From: Reyranella sp. | GTDB lineage: Bacteria; Pseudomonadota; Alphaproteobacteria; Reyranellales; Reyranellaceae | Assembly: GCF_017305915.1 (NCBI RefSeq) | Contig: NZ_JAFKJN010000010.1 | Span: 62,001 to 126,000 of the forward strand | DNA length: 64,000 bases | Reading direction: 5' to 3' | Shown: positions 45,899 to 55,613 of the stretch, in pieces | How the letters are laid out: each line of letters opens with the position of its first letter | How positions within the stretch are numbered: position 1 is the stretch's first letter | Made by a program: the position numbers and the translations under genes | Notes under the pieces: model-generated | Told to the model about the DNA's origin: nothing | The model's database searches: none | The model's input: only the letters and a program-made list of their open reading frames with translations

Positions 45899-47305
45899 AT
45901 GGCTGAAATTTCCGCCAAGGTGCTGGTGATCGGCGGCGGGCCCGGCGGCTACGTCACGGCCATCCGGGCCGGCCAGCTCGGCCTCGACGTCGTCCTGGTC
46001 GAGCAGGACGGGCGCGAAGGCGGGCTGGGCGGCACCTGCCTCAATGTCGGCTGCATCCCGTCGAAGGCGATCATTCACGCGGCCGACGCGTTCCATCACG
46101 CGCGCGAGCAGGCGACGTCGGCGCCGTTCGGCGTGCGCGTCGAGCGGCCGACCCTCGATTTCGCGCGCACGGTCGAATGGAAGGACGGCATCGTCGGCCG
46201 TCTCACCAGCGGGGTTGGCGCCCTGCTGAAGCGGCACAAGGTCAAGATCATCCACGGCCATGCCGAGATGCTCGACGGCAAGACCTGCCGCGTCGAGGCC
46301 GACACCGGTCCGCAGACGGTGCGGGCGGAGCATGTCGTGCTCGCCACCGGATCGGAATCGGCCGGCTTGCCGACGCTGCCGTTCGGAGGCCCCGTGATAT
46401 CCTCGACCGATGCCTTATCCCTGCCGGCGGTGCCGGAGCGGTTGGCGGTGGTCGGCGCGGGCTATATCGGCCTGGAGCTCGGCACCGCCTTCGCCAAGCT
46501 CGGCGCCAAGGTCACCGTCGTCGAGGCCGAGGACCGGATCCTGCCGGCATACGATGCCGAGCTCACGCGCCCGGTGGGCCGCCGCCTGAGAGCGCTGGGG
46601 GTCGACGTCCTGACCGGCGCCAAGGCTTCCGGCCTGTCCGATGACGGCAAGGCGCTGCGGGTCTCTCAGCAAAGCGGCGCCGGGCGCGACATCCCGGCCG
46701 ACAAGGTCCTCGTCGCCACGGGCCGGCGCGCACGCACGGCCGGCCTCGGCCTCGACCGGCTCGATCTCACGATGAACGGCGCGTTCGTGCGGATCGACGA
46801 ACGGTGCGCGACGTCCATGTACAACGTCTGGGCGGTCGGCGATCTGACCGGCGAGCCGATGCTGGCGCATCGTGCCATGGCGCAGGGCGTCGCGGTGGCC
46901 GAGATCATCGCCGGCCATGGCCGCGTGTTCGATCCCGTCGCGATCCCCGCCGTCTGTTTCACCGATCCTGAGATCGTCACCGTCGGCCTCTCGCCCGAGG
47001 CCGCCCGCGCCGCCGCCCACGAAGTGCATGTCGGGATGTTTCCACTGTCGGCCAATGGCCGCGCGCTGACGCTCGGTGCCGAGGAAGGCTTCGTGCGCGT
47101 GACCGCGCGGGCCGACAATCATCTGGTCCTCGGCATCGCCGCCGTGGGCGCGGGCGTATCGGAACTATCGGGTGCCTTCGGCCTCGCGCTCGAGATGGGC
47201 GCGCGGCTGGAAGACATCGGCGGCACCATCCACGCCCATCCGACGCTTGGAGAAGCGTTCCACGAAGCAAGCTTGCGCGCGCTGGGCGAAGCCCTTCACG
47301 TCTAG
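45899..47305 (+). CDS. lpdA: dihydrolipoamide dehydrogenase E3
   Basis: A 468-residue flavoprotein disulfide reductase. FAD-binding [19 protein letters not shown] at residues 10-28; redox cysteines C47 and C52 in [16 protein letters not shown]-binding [12 protein letters not shown] near 211; and the C-terminal histidine in [13 protein letters not shown]. It reoxidises the lipoamide of the bkd complex. Last gene of the operon; the sequence right after it is a decayed tRNA. Confidence 0.94.
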   Translation: MAEISAKVLVIGGGPGGYVTAIRAGQLGLDVVLVEQDGREGGLGGTCLNVGCIPSKAIIHAADAFHHAREQATSAPFGVRVERPTLDFARTVEWKDGIVGRLTSGVGALLKRHKVKIIHGHAEMLDGKTCRVEADTGPQTVRAEHVVLATGSESAGLPTLPFGGPVISSTDALSLPAVPERLAVVGAGYIGLELGTAFAKLGAKVTVVEAEDRILPAYDAELTRPVGRRLRALGVDVLTGAKASGLSDDGKALRVSQQSGAGRDIPADKVLVATGRRARTAGLGLDRLDLTMNGAFVRIDERCATSMYNVWAVGDLTGEPMLAHRAMAQGVAVAEIIAGHGRVFDPVAIPAVCFTDPEIVTVGLSPEAARAAAHEVHVGMFPLSANGRALTLGAEEGFVRVTARADNHLVLGIAAVGAGVSELSGAFGLALEMGARLEDIGGTIHAHPTLGEAFHEASLRALGEALHV

Positions 47306-47329
47306 CGAGAGGCCCTGATGGAGAGATAA

Positions 47330-47415
47330 TGGCGCGCCCGAAGAGATTCGAACTCCTAACCTTCTGATCCGTAGCTAGAAGGCCAGAAATAGAAAAATCA
47401 TTGAGCTATCGGACT
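47330..47415 (-). pseudogene. decayed tRNA-Arg (ACG anticodon) / possible attachment site
   Basis: On the minus strand, 47374 to 47330 reads as the 3' half of tRNA-Arg: anticodon loop ctacgga, 3' anticodon stem, variable loop, a paired T-arm with gttcgaatc, the acceptor 3' strand cgggcgc, and an encoded CCA. The 5' half (47375-47415) keeps only tagctca near the D-arm; the D-loop and 5' acceptor strand no longer pair. A conserved 3' half with a scrambled 5' half is what tyrosine-integrase insertion leaves at tRNA genes. Confidence 0.65.
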
Positions 47416-47792
47416 TTTGGGGCGTCCAGCGTCGCACGGTTCAGGCCGTGTTCTGCGCCAAAATCGGCCCCTTGTTGCGCGTCATTCTCGGCTGGCGAGG
47501 GCCGTGAAAAGCCAACTGGGTCAGGTTCGGCTGTTCGCAACTGCTACAGTGCGTTCGCCTTCACCGCCTGATTTCGGATACCAGTCGCACGATTGAAAAT
47601 CCAGGCATGGGGCGACGCCTCGGCCGGGATCACCTGCGGCAGCGCATCTGGGGCGCATGTTGACACGGCCGGCTCGGCCTCCGCACAAATCTCGACGCAC
47701 CCTTTGAATTCGAACGGCCAGCAGTTCGCTGAATTTCGCCTTTACCTGGGCCAAGCTGACGGTAACCGTGGGCTTGCTAAATCAGCGCCACT
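47416..47792. other. intergenic region without recognisable genes
   Basis: About 380 bases between the tRNA remnant and the DUF2189 gene. It is less GC-rich than its surroundings. Short open frames occur on both strands but lack family similarity, ribosome-binding sites or typical codon use. It is probably decayed junction sequence. Confidence 0.5.
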
Positions 47793-48659
47793 TCAACTCA
47801 CCACCTTGCGGTAGAGATGCCAGGTCGCGTGCCCGAGCACGGGCAGCACGATGGCGAGGCCGACCAGCAGGGGGATGGCGCCGATCACCAGGGAGCCCGC
47901 GATGATCAGGCCCCACATCGCCATCGGTCCGGGATTGGTGAGCACGACGCGCACCGAGGTGGCGACGGCCGTGCCGACGCCGACGTTGCGGTCGAGCAGC
48001 AGCGGGAAGGAGACGACGCCGATCACCAGCGCCACGAGGGCGAACAGGAAGCCGACGCCGCAGCCGACCACGATCATCGTCCAGCCCGCCGGCGTCGTCA
48101 GCGCATCGCGGGCGAAGGCGGTGGCCGAGACCGGCGAATCGGGCCCGAGGGTCACGATGTAGATGAGGTTGGCTGTGAACAGCCACAGGCAGAACAGCCC
48201 GAACAGTAGCGCACCCAGCACCACGATCGCCCCGATCGCTGGTGCGCGCACCACGGCGAAAGCGTCCGCCCAACCGGTGCCGATGCCCATCTCGCGCCGC
48301 CGGCTCATCTCGTAGAGGCCGAGACCGAACAGCGGGCCGACGAGGGCGAAACCCGAGATCAGCGGGAAGACCAGCGCCACCATGCCGTAGTCGGCGGCCA
48401 TGCGCGATATGACGAGGCCGGCGACGGGATAGATGAGGCAGAGGAAGATGACGTCCGTGCGGCAGGCCCCGAAATCCTTGACGCCCTTGGCAAGCGCATC
48501 GCCGATGTCGGCGGCATGGATGCGGCGGACCATCGGCGCGACCGCGTCCCGGCTTTCCCAGGCGCCTTCGACCGTGTGGGCCGTCTCCTCCATCGCGTGG
48601 CCGGTCTGCTTGAGGTGATCCCAAGCCCATTCGATGGGATTGCGGATCTGCGCGACCAT
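47793..48659 (-). CDS. DUF2189 domain-containing membrane protein
   Basis: A 288-residue integral membrane protein with about six helices (FLCLIYPVAGLVISRM, VALVFPLISGFALVGP, and others). The segments GLGLYEMSRRREMG and FPLLLDRNVGV match DUF2189, a family sometimes placed near cytochrome oxidase genes. The N-terminal 65 residues are cytoplasmic and charged. ATG 48659 follows agaggaggcag. Function unknown; it lies at the edge of the accessory region on the opposite strand to the oxidase operon. Confidence 0.85.
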   Translation of the reverse strand: MVAQIRNPIEWAWDHLKQTGHAMEETAHTVEGAWESRDAVAPMVRRIHAADIGDALAKGVKDFGACRTDVIFLCLIYPVAGLVISRMAADYGMVALVFPLISGFALVGPLFGLGLYEMSRRREMGIGTGWADAFAVVRAPAIGAIVVLGALLFGLFCLWLFTANLIYIVTLGPDSPVSATAFARDALTTPAGWTMIVVGCGVGFLFALVALVIGVVSFPLLLDRNVGVGTAVATSVRVVLTNPGPMAMWGLIIAGSLVIGAIPLLVGLAIVLPVLGHATWHLYRKVVS

Positions 48660-48779
48660 GTCTGCCTCCTCTCGAACAGGAAGTCCGGAGGTCGCGGCGA
48701 CAGTGACCACGAACGTGCCGCGATCCACCACGCGAAAATTCTACGCCTGTTTGGCCGCCATGTGGAGAGATTTGAGCAG

Positions 48780-49016
48780 GCTTTCCGCGAGGGCGCGACA
48801 GCTGGCGCCGCGGCCAGTCACGCTCCCCTTCCGGCGGGTATGGTCGCTTGCCCTGACAGGTCAGGCCGCCGGGCCTGCCAGAGGCGCGCGCCCACTGCGA
48901 CCACTTCGCCAGTCTCGCCGCGCCCGCCCGGAACGATGACGCCACCCGCCCCGGCAGGGCTGACCGTCTGCGATCGCGGCCACGACGCGCTCCCCGAGAT
49001 CCAATGAGTAACCTCC
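48780..49016 (-). pseudogene. remnant of an IS630-family transposase N-terminus
   Basis: The minus strand encodes YSLDLGERVVAAIADGQPCR from about 49010, which closely resembles the first helix-turn-helix of IS630-type transposases. In another frame from about 48945 a segment SSFRAGAARLAKWSQWARAS continues the pattern (compare AARF..SxSAIRWxQRWR in the family). Nothing of the DDE domain remains. The rest of the 716-base gap 48660-49375 holds no recognisable gene. Confidence 0.4.
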
Positions 49017-49375
49017 GCCATCGCTGCTGGCCTCCCGCCCAGCACGGTGGCCGGGGCCCATCCGTCCACGCCGGGGAAGCCCAGCCGATTCAGGGAGGGA
49101 CAGAAAAAGGCTCCAGGGTCCGGCGCTAGCTTAGCCGACGGAAAGGGCCTATTGTTGAACTGAAGGTGTTCCGCCGGACGTTTGCGCCGAACGACAATTG
49201 CCTTCGTGCTTTGGCCTTACCAGCTGCGCCGCGGTGAGCGCGGGGACATGATCGAAGTGACGCCCGTCGCCTCTGAATTGGAGGGGCCGGCGATAGTATA
49301 AGCGCATTGCTAGGTTGTGCGGCTCGGCCGCCGGTGCGGCGGAAAGGCCACCTTCGAGTTCCAGGGAGAACTTCG

Positions 49376-49768
49376 ATGGTGCGTTGGACCTTGATGGCTT
49401 CGTTGATTCTTGCGGCGCTGACACCTCCGGCCGCGGCGGCCGGCGATGCCGGCGCAGGTCAGAAGATTTTTTCTTTCCACTGCATCCGTTGCCACCAGAT
49501 CGGAGAAACCGCGAAGAACGCCGTCGGGCCGAAGCTGAATGGCCTTTTCGGCCGGCGGGCTGGATCTGTCGAAGGCTTCAGCTATTCGTCCGCCAACAAG
49601 AATTCCGGCATCGTTTGGGACGAAGCTACGTTCCGGGAGTACATCAAGGGGCCGAAAGCGAAAATCCCCAACACCAAGATGGATTTCCCGGGCCTCAAAA
49701 CCGACAAGGAAATCGACGATATCGTCGTTTTCCTCAACCAGTTCGCCGCCGACGGAAAGAAGAAATAA
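49376..49768 (+). CDS. class I cytochrome c (c2/c550 type)
   Basis: A 130-residue secreted cytochrome. Signal peptide MVRWTLMASLILAALTPPAA; heme motif CIRCH near residue 36 (FSFHCIRCHQIG); axial methionine in NTKMDFPGLK near 100; conserved GPKLNGLFGRRAG and YSSANKNSGIVW. It carries electrons in the periplasm and is the likely donor to the oxidase encoded downstream. Confidence 0.93.
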   Translation: MVRWTLMASLILAALTPPAAAAGDAGAGQKIFSFHCIRCHQIGETAKNAVGPKLNGLFGRRAGSVEGFSYSSANKNSGIVWDEATFREYIKGPKAKIPNTKMDFPGLKTDKEIDDIVVFLNQFAADGKKK

Positions 49769-49797
49769 CCGGATCGGCGCTCGACGGCAGTACGGGC

Positions 49798-49818
49798 GCC
49801 GGTCTTCGGCCCGGCTTT
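49798..49818 (+). terminator. hairpin with short T run after the cytochrome c gene
   Basis: gccgg at 49798-49802 pairs with ccggc at 49811-49815 around an 8-base loop and is followed by ttt. A weak intrinsic terminator 29 bases after the stop codon. Confidence 0.4.
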
Positions 49819-49821
49819 AAA

Positions 49822-49850
49822 TTGACAACCACAGTAGGGGTACCGACAAT
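49822..49850 (+). promoter_or_regulatory. sigma70-like promoter candidate for the oxidase operon
   Basis: A perfect -35 hexamer ttgaca (49822-49827) is followed after 17 bases by gacaat (49845-49850), four of six matches to the -10 consensus. It points at the cytochrome oxidase operon about 300 bases downstream. Confidence 0.45.
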
Positions 49851-50157
49851 ATCCGGTAAGTGCAGGCTGAAGGCTTTGGTTGCCTTGAGGCTACGGTGGG
49901 AGTTGTGTCGCCGCTAACGCGCGATCGTCCCAGCGAACCAATGGTTCGACTATGGCGAAGTGGAAGCAACGGTTGAAGCCTTGGGGCGCGCTCCGGCGAG
50001 CAGGCGCCTTGCAGGGGGTGTTTGCCGACTCTGCTTTCATCGGCGCCGACCGCTTCAGGCCGCGGACCGGCCGGCCTGTCGAACTGTGGTGTGACTTTTA
50101 TTTCAAGAAGAAACGCGTTTCCTGACACCGCAAGGTGCCGCCTGTGGCGAGGTTGGG
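49851..50157. other. long leader region before the oxidase operon
   Basis: About 300 bases without a recognisable gene. If the promoter at 49822 is used, this is a 5' untranslated leader. Nothing conserved was recognised in it on either strand. Confidence 0.45.
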
Positions 50158-50973
50158 ATGCGTACTGCGGTCGCACTGGCTCTGATCGTGCTCGGCTCGG
50201 TGGTGTTCCACCTCCTGAGTCCGTGGTGGTGGACGCCGATCGCCTCCAACTGGGCCTATATCGACGACACCATTCTCATCACTTTCTGGATCACCGGCGT
50301 CGTCTTCGCTGCCGTCGTGTTGTTCATGGCTTATTGCGTTTTCCGGTTCCGGCATCGCGAGGGCAGCCGCGCCGCCTATCAGCCCGAGAGCACGAGGCTC
50401 GAATGGTGGCTCTCGATCGGCACGGGCATCGGCGTCGCGGCGATGCTTGCCCCCGGCCTCGTCGTTTGGCACCAGTTCGTCACGGTGCCGGACGACGCCG
50501 TCACGGTCGAGGTTGTCGGCCAGCAATGGCAGTGGAGCTACCGCTTGCCGGGCGCGGATGGCCGGCTCGGCGCATCCCACGTTGCCTATGTCAGCCCGGA
50601 CAACCCGCTAGGCATCGATCCGAAGGATCCGCACGGGCAAGACGACGTCATCGTCCAGGGCGAGCCGCTTCACCTGGAGCTCGGCAAGCCGGTCAAGATC
50701 CTGCTGCGCTCCCTCGACGTCGTGCACGACTTCTACGTGCCCGAGTTCCGCGCCAAGATGGACATGATTCCCGGCACCGTCACCTACTACTGGTTCACAC
50801 CAACGCGGGTTGGCACTTTCGAGGTGCTCTGCGCGGAGCTCTGCGGCACCGGCCACTCCCATATGCGCGGCAGTGTCGTGGTCGAACTGGAGAGCGAACA
50901 CCGGACGTGGCTGCTGCAGCAAAAAAGCTTCGCTCAACTCCGAGCGCCGGTCAGGGCGGATGCGGGGAACTAA
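50158..50973 (+). CDS. coxB: cytochrome c oxidase subunit II
   Basis: A 271-residue CoxB-type subunit (CoxM-like). Two membrane helices near residues 4-22 and 37-62, then a periplasmic cupredoxin domain. The CuA ligands are present: H190 (VVHDFYVPEF), C225, C229, H233 and M236 in CAELCGTGHSHM. The aromatic electron-entry patch is QQWQWSY near 122. No attached heme c domain. First gene of the oxidase operon. Confidence 0.93.
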   Translation: MRTAVALALIVLGSVVFHLLSPWWWTPIASNWAYIDDTILITFWITGVVFAAVVLFMAYCVFRFRHREGSRAAYQPESTRLEWWLSIGTGIGVAAMLAPGLVVWHQFVTVPDDAVTVEVVGQQWQWSYRLPGADGRLGASHVAYVSPDNPLGIDPKDPHGQDDVIVQGEPLHLELGKPVKILLRSLDVVHDFYVPEFRAKMDMIPGTVTYYWFTPTRVGTFEVLCAELCGTGHSHMRGSVVVELESEHRTWLLQQKSFAQLRAPVRADAGN

Positions 50974-51037
50974 CGATGGATACGAAATGAACCCCAGAAC
51001 AGGAACCTTCAACTGACAGGAAATGGGAGACGTTCCC

Positions 51038-52798
51038 ATGACCGATGACACGAGCAACGTTATCCAATCATTGTCGGTCGCCGAAGTCGCCGACGTCGAG
51101 CTCTATCACCCGAAGAGCTGGATCACGAAGTATGTCTTCTCCCAGGACGCGAAGATCATCGCCATTCAGTACTCCATAACGGCGCTGTCGATCGGCCTGG
51201 TGGCCCTCGTCATGTCCTGGCTGATGCGGCTGCAGCTCGGTTTTCCGGGACTGCTCTCCTTCATCGACGCGGATAGCTACTATCAGTTCATGACCATGCA
51301 CGGGATGATCATGGTCATCTATCTTCTGACGGCCTTGTTCCTCGGGGGCTTCGGCAACTATCTCATCCCGCTGATGCTCGGCGCGCGGGATATGGTCTTC
51401 CCCTACGTGAACATGCTGAGCTACTGGGTCTACCTGCTCGCCGTGCTGGTTCTCGTCGCCAGCTTCTTCGTGCCGGGCGGACCGACGGGAGCGGGTTGGA
51501 CCCTCTACCCGCCGCAGGCGATCCTCGCCACCACACCGGGCAAGCAATGGGGCATCATCGTGATGCTCGTGTCGTTGATGCTCTTCATCGTCGGCTTCAC
51601 CATGGGTGGGCTGAACTATGTCGTAACCGTGCTGCAAGGGCGCACGAGGGGTATGACGCTCCTGCGCATGCCGCTCACGGTCTGGGGCATCTTCACGGCC
51701 ACCGTCCTGGCGCTGCTCGCCTTCCCGGCACTCTTTGTCGGCAGCGTGATGATGCTGCTCGACCGGGTCATCGGCACGAGCTTCTTCATGCCGGCCATCG
51801 TGTCGATGGGCGAGCAACTGCCCTATGGGGGAGGGAGCCCGATCCTGTTCCAGCACCTGTTCTGGTTCTTCGGCCATCCCGAGGTCTATATCGTCGCGCT
51901 TCCTGCCTTCGGCATCATCTCCGACTTGATCAGCACCCACGCGCGGAAGAACATCTTCGGCTACCGCATGATGGTATGGGCGCTCGTGGCGATCGGCGCG
52001 CTGAGCTTCCTCGTCTGGGCGCACCACATGTATGTGAGCGGCATGCACCCCGCCTTCGGATATTTTTTCGCCACCACGACCCTGATCATCGCCATCCCCA
52101 CCGCCATCAAGGTCTACAACTGGGTTCTCACGCTCTGGCGCGGCGACATCCACCTCACGGTGCCGATGCTGTACGCGCTCGCCTTCATCGTCACCTTCGT
52201 GAATGGCGGGCTCACCGGCCTGTTCCTCGGCAATGTCGTCGTCGATGTGCCTCTGTCCGACACGATGTTCGTCGTCGCTCATTTCCATATGGTGATGGGC
52301 ATCGCGCCGATTTTCGCCATCTTCGGCGGGATCTACCATTGGTACCCGAAGGTCACGGGTCGGCTTCTCAGCGATACGCTCGGAAAGCTCCATTTCTGGG
52401 TCACATTCCTTGGGGCCTACGCGATCTTCTTCCCATTGCACTACGTAGGGCTGATGGGCGTGCCGCGCCGGTACTACGAAATGGGCGAGATGGCTTTTGT
52501 TCCGCCTTCTACCGCAACGCTGAATGCCTTCATCACGGTCGTCGCCTTGATCGTTGGCGCCGCCCAACTCGTCTTCGTGTTCAATCTCGTCAGGAGCCTC
52601 AGGAGAGGCCGCCCGGCCGGTGGCAACCCCTGGGGTGCGACCACGCTCGAATGGCAGACGCCGCAAACGCCGCCCGGGCATGGCAACTGGGGCAAGACCC
52701 TTCCGGTAGCGTATCGCTGGGCCTACGACTATAGCGTCCCTGGCGCCGCGCAGGATTTCCTGCCGCAGAACCAGCCGCCGGTGCCGCGGACCGCATGA
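51038..52798 (+). CDS. coxA: cytochrome c oxidase subunit I
   Basis: A 586-residue heme-copper oxidase subunit I with twelve membrane helices. Heme a ligands H88 (TMHGMIMV) and H417, heme a3 ligand H415 (HFHMVMG), CuB ligands H280 (FFGHPEVY) and H329/H330 (WAHHMYVSGMH). The glutamate and the cross-linking tyrosine in GHPEVY place it in the A1 class of proton-pumping oxidases. ATG 51038 has ggagacg upstream; ATG 51023 is an alternative. The arrangement with two subunit III-like genes resembles CoxN of the CoxMNOP cluster. Confidence 0.95.
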   Translation: MTDDTSNVIQSLSVAEVADVELYHPKSWITKYVFSQDAKIIAIQYSITALSIGLVALVMSWLMRLQLGFPGLLSFIDADSYYQFMTMHGMIMVIYLLTALFLGGFGNYLIPLMLGARDMVFPYVNMLSYWVYLLAVLVLVASFFVPGGPTGAGWTLYPPQAILATTPGKQWGIIVMLVSLMLFIVGFTMGGLNYVVTVLQGRTRGMTLLRMPLTVWGIFTATVLALLAFPALFVGSVMMLLDRVIGTSFFMPAIVSMGEQLPYGGGSPILFQHLFWFFGHPEVYIVALPAFGIISDLISTHARKNIFGYRMMVWALVAIGALSFLVWAHHMYVSGMHPAFGYFFATTTLIIAIPTAIKVYNWVLTLWRGDIHLTVPMLYALAFIVTFVNGGLTGLFLGNVVVDVPLSDTMFVVAHFHMVMGIAPIFAIFGGIYHWYPKVTGRLLSDTLGKLHFWVTFLGAYAIFFPLHYVGLMGVPRRYYEMGEMAFVPPSTATLNAFITVVALIVGAAQLVFVFNLVRSLRRGRPAGGNPWGATTLEWQTPQTPPGHGNWGKTLPVAYRWAYDYSVPGAAQDFLPQNQPPVPRTA

Positions 52799-52811
52799 GG
52801 AGACGTGCGCC

Positions 52812-53531
52812 ATGGTCGTGACCGTCATCTTCATCGCCCTGATCGCGATTCTTGCCGGCTGGTGGCTGTCACGTCAGGGGCTGACCGCCAAGCCCTGGCT
52901 GGAGGTCGGGGTGAGCGGCGACGCGCGTGGCGCAGAACCATCGGTCCGCCCGACGGGGATCGGCCTTGGAGCCTTCCTCGTCGTCGCCGGCTCGTTGTTC
53001 TCGCTCCTCGTCAGCGCCTACTCCATGCGTAAGGGCATGGCGGATTGGCAGTCGCTGCCCATGCCGACCGTGCTGTGGTTCAGCACGGGCCTGCTGATCA
53101 TGAGCAGCGTCTCCTTGCAGACGGCCGTGATCGCCGCCCGTCGGGGCGAGCATGACGCGATCAGATTCGGCCTGTTCGCCGCCGGTGCCGCCTCATTCGG
53201 CTTCCTTGCGGGGCAGTTGCTGGCATGGCGCGAACTCGCCGCCTCGGGCCGTTTCACGGCCGCCGACCCATCAATCGCCTTCTTCTATCTGCTCACCGCG
53301 CTCCATGGCCTGCACGTGTTGGGTGGGCTTGTTGCGCTATGCCGGACGACCATCAAGGCGGTTGTCCTCTCCGCGGCATGCACGCCGCGGGCGTTGGGCG
53401 CCCTCGCCCGCAGCGTGAAGCTCTGCGCCGTCTACTGGCACTTCCTGCTCCTGGTCTGGCTCGTCCTCTTCAGTTTCCTCATGCGCTGGACGGACGATCT
53501 CGTCGCGTTCTGTCGCGGATTGCTGACCTAA
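52812..53531 (+). CDS. cytochrome c oxidase subunit III-like protein (CoxO-like)
   Basis: A 239-residue membrane protein with about six helices, including LGAFLVVAGSLFSLLVSAY and VYWHFLLLVWLVLFSFL. Segments FFYLLTALHGLHVLGGL and YWHFLLLVW match subunit III. It lacks part of the usual fold, and a complete subunit III gene follows, as in CoxMNOP clusters. It stabilises the subunit I active site and its proton uptake. Confidence 0.85.
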   Translation: MVVTVIFIALIAILAGWWLSRQGLTAKPWLEVGVSGDARGAEPSVRPTGIGLGAFLVVAGSLFSLLVSAYSMRKGMADWQSLPMPTVLWFSTGLLIMSSVSLQTAVIAARRGEHDAIRFGLFAAGAASFGFLAGQLLAWRELAASGRFTAADPSIAFFYLLTALHGLHVLGGLVALCRTTIKAVVLSAACTPRALGALARSVKLCAVYWHFLLLVWLVLFSFLMRWTDDLVAFCRGLLT

Positions 53532-53540
53532 GAGGGATCG

Positions 53541-54263
53541 ATGGTCGACCTGCCGCGAACCGACCCGGGAGCCGGCATCAGCCGCCCTGCCGGCTGGGAA
53601 GGGATCGTGGCGGACTGGTCATCCGACCAGCGGGCCTTCAAGAACGTCTCCTGGGGGAAGGCCATGATGTGGATCTTCCTCCTCAGCGACACATTCATCT
53701 TCTCCTGCTTCCTGCTGTCCTACATGACGGTCAGGATGTCGACCGTCGAACCCTGGCCCAATCCGAGCGAGGTCTTCGCGCTCAACATCGGCGGCCGCCA
53801 CATCCCGCTGATCCTGATCGCCATCATGACCTTCATACTGATCAGTAGCAGCGGCACGATGGCGATGGCCGTCAACTTCGGCTATCGCCGTGACCGCCTG
53901 AGGACAGCGATCCTGATGCTGGCGACTGCGCTGCTCGGCGCGACTTTTGTCGGCATGCAGGCGTTCGAATGGTCGAAGCTGATCGCGGAAGGCGTTCGGC
54001 CGTGGGGGAATCCCTGGGGCGCCGCCCAGTTCGGCTCGAGCTTCTTCATGATCACGGGTTTCCATGGCACGCACGTCTCGATCGGTGTGATCTTTCTGAT
54101 CATCATGGCCCGCAAGGCCTGGCGGGGCGACTTCGACCGGGAGCGCCGCGGCTTTTTTACGAGCCGGAAGGGAAACTACGAGGTCGTCGAGATCACGGGG
54201 CTCTACTGGCACTTCGTCGATCTCGTCTGGGTGTTCATTTTTGCGCTGTTCTATCTCTGGTGA
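53541..54263 (+). CDS. cytochrome c oxidase subunit III (CoxP-like)
   Basis: A 240-residue subunit III. Segments WGKAMMWIFLLSDTFIFSCF, GTMAMAVNFGYRRDR, SSFFMITGFHGTHVSIGVIF, and the C-terminal GLYWHFVDLVWVFIFALFYL are canonical. Five to seven membrane helices. It lies 9 bases after the CoxO-like gene. Confidence 0.92.
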   Translation: MVDLPRTDPGAGISRPAGWEGIVADWSSDQRAFKNVSWGKAMMWIFLLSDTFIFSCFLLSYMTVRMSTVEPWPNPSEVFALNIGGRHIPLILIAIMTFILISSSGTMAMAVNFGYRRDRLRTAILMLATALLGATFVGMQAFEWSKLIAEGVRPWGNPWGAAQFGSSFFMITGFHGTHVSIGVIFLIIMARKAWRGDFDRERRGFFTSRKGNYEVVEITGLYWHFVDLVWVFIFALFYLW

Positions 54264-54272
54264 GACGCCGAC

Positions 54273-54608
54273 ATGTCACAGGTGGCCCGCATCGAGGCGC
54301 AACAACATCATCCGATCAAGCTGTATCTGGTGGTGTGGGGATGGCTGTTCGTCCTGAGCACCTGCTCCTACCTGGTCGATTATTTCGGCCTTGTCGGCTA
54401 TCTGCGCTGGGGGCTGATCCTGCTCTTTATGGTCCTGAAGGCCAGCCTGATCGTCGCGGTCTTCATGCACATGGCTTGGGAGCGCCTGGCGCTGCTCTAC
54501 GCGATCATCGTCCCGCCGACGCTGGTCTTGGTCTTCGTCGGGATCATGGTCTTCGAATCGAACTATACGCTGTTCAGCCGGCTGGCCTTCTTCGTCGTCG
54601 GGCGATGA
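54273..54608 (+). CDS. cytochrome c oxidase subunit IV family protein
   Basis: A 111-residue protein with three helices (YLVVWGWLFVLSTCSYLVDY, GLILLFMVLKASLIVAVFMH, and LLYAIIVPPTLVLVFVGIMV). The KASLIVAVFMHMAWER segment is characteristic of the prokaryotic subunit IV/CtaF family. An accessory subunit that helps assemble the CuB centre. Confidence 0.9.
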   Translation: MSQVARIEAQQHHPIKLYLVVWGWLFVLSTCSYLVDYFGLVGYLRWGLILLFMVLKASLIVAVFMHMAWERLALLYAIIVPPTLVLVFVGIMVFESNYTLFSRLAFFVVGR

Positions 54609-54653
54609 CGGCCAAGGCGTATGTCTCGTTGCGATGCCAATCAGGAACAGGCG

Positions 54654-55613
54654 ATGGAAAGCACCTCCTTTTTTGCCTCGAAGCAACGCCGCCGCCTGGC
54701 TGACTTCGTCACGTTGACGAAGCCCAGAGTGATGATGCTCGCCGTCTTCACCGCCATCGTCGGTTTGACCATTGCTCCCGGTGATCTCGCCCCGCTGAGC
54801 GCGTGCATTGCAGTCCTTGCCATTGCCGCGGGAGCCGGCGCCGCCGGCGTGCTCAACATGTGGTACGACGCCGACATCGACGCCCTCATGACACGCACCG
54901 CGAGTCGGCCTCTTCCCAGTGGCAGGGTTGGGCCGGGCGAAGCGCTTGCGTTCGGGCTTGTCCTTGCCGGTAGCAGCGTCGTCGTGCTTGCGCTCGCCAC
55001 GAATCTGGTGGCGGCCGGGTTGCTCGCCTTCACGATCCTCTTCTACGTCGTGGTCTACACGGTGTGGCTGAAGCGGCGCACGCCGCACAACATCGTCATC
55101 GGCGGGGCCGCCGGCGCACTGCCGCCGGTGATCGGCTGGACCACAGCCACCGGCGATATCGCGCTCGAGTCGCTAGTGCTGTTCCTGATCGTGTTTCTGT
55201 GGACGCCGCCCCATTTCTGGGCACTGGCACTCAATCGCAGCGACGAATATGCGCGCGCGGGCGTACCCATGCTTCCGGTCGTCGCCGGCCGCAGGGCGAC
55301 CAAGCGGCAGATCCTGCTCTACAGCCTTCTCTTGTTCCCGGCTTCGCTGCTGCCGTGCGGGCTGGGGCTTGCTGGTGCGCTCTATGGCGCGATCGCAGCC
55401 ATCTGCGGCGCGCTCTTCGTTGGCATCGCGTTGCGGCTCAACAGAAGTCGCGAAGGCGACGCGCAGGTGGCCCAGCGCCTGTTCGTGTTCTCCATCGCCT
55501 ATCTCTTCCTGCTGTTTGCCGCGCTCCTGTCCGACCACGGCGGAGGCCAGGCGCTGGCCGGCCTGTCATGTCCGGGCGCCTGCATCGGCTTCGCCACGGC
55601 AGGGGAGTGCTGA
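54654..55613 (+). CDS. ctaB: heme o synthase (protoheme IX farnesyltransferase)
   Basis: A 319-residue UbiA-family prenyltransferase that makes heme o from protoheme, the precursor of heme a for this oxidase. First Asp-rich motif NMWYDADIDALMTRT, typical heme o synthase; second motif LWTPPHFWALALNRSDEYA. Nine membrane helices. ATG 54654 (with agga 8-11 bases upstream) is preferred over ATG 54621. The C-terminus is cysteine containing (LSCPGACIGF). No heme a synthase is visible here. Confidence 0.9.
   Translation: MESTSFFASKQRRRLADFVTLTKPRVMMLAVFTAIVGLTIAPGDLAPLSACIAVLAIAAGAGAAGVLNMWYDADIDALMTRTASRPLPSGRVGPGEALAFGLVLAGSSVVVLALATNLVAAGLLAFTILFYVVVYTVWLKRRTPHNIVIGGAAGALPPVIGWTTATGDIALESLVLFLIVFLWTPPHFWALALNRSDEYARAGVPMLPVVAGRRATKRQILLYSLLLFPASLLPCGLGLAGALYGAIAAICGALFVGIALRLNRSREGDAQVAQRLFVFSIAYLFLLFAALLSDHGGGQALAGLSCPGACIGFATAGEC

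Noticed and set aside
47521..47814. Short overlapping open frames on both strands after the tRNA remnant.
   Set aside because: No ribosome-binding sites, no family similarity and codon use unlike the neighbours.
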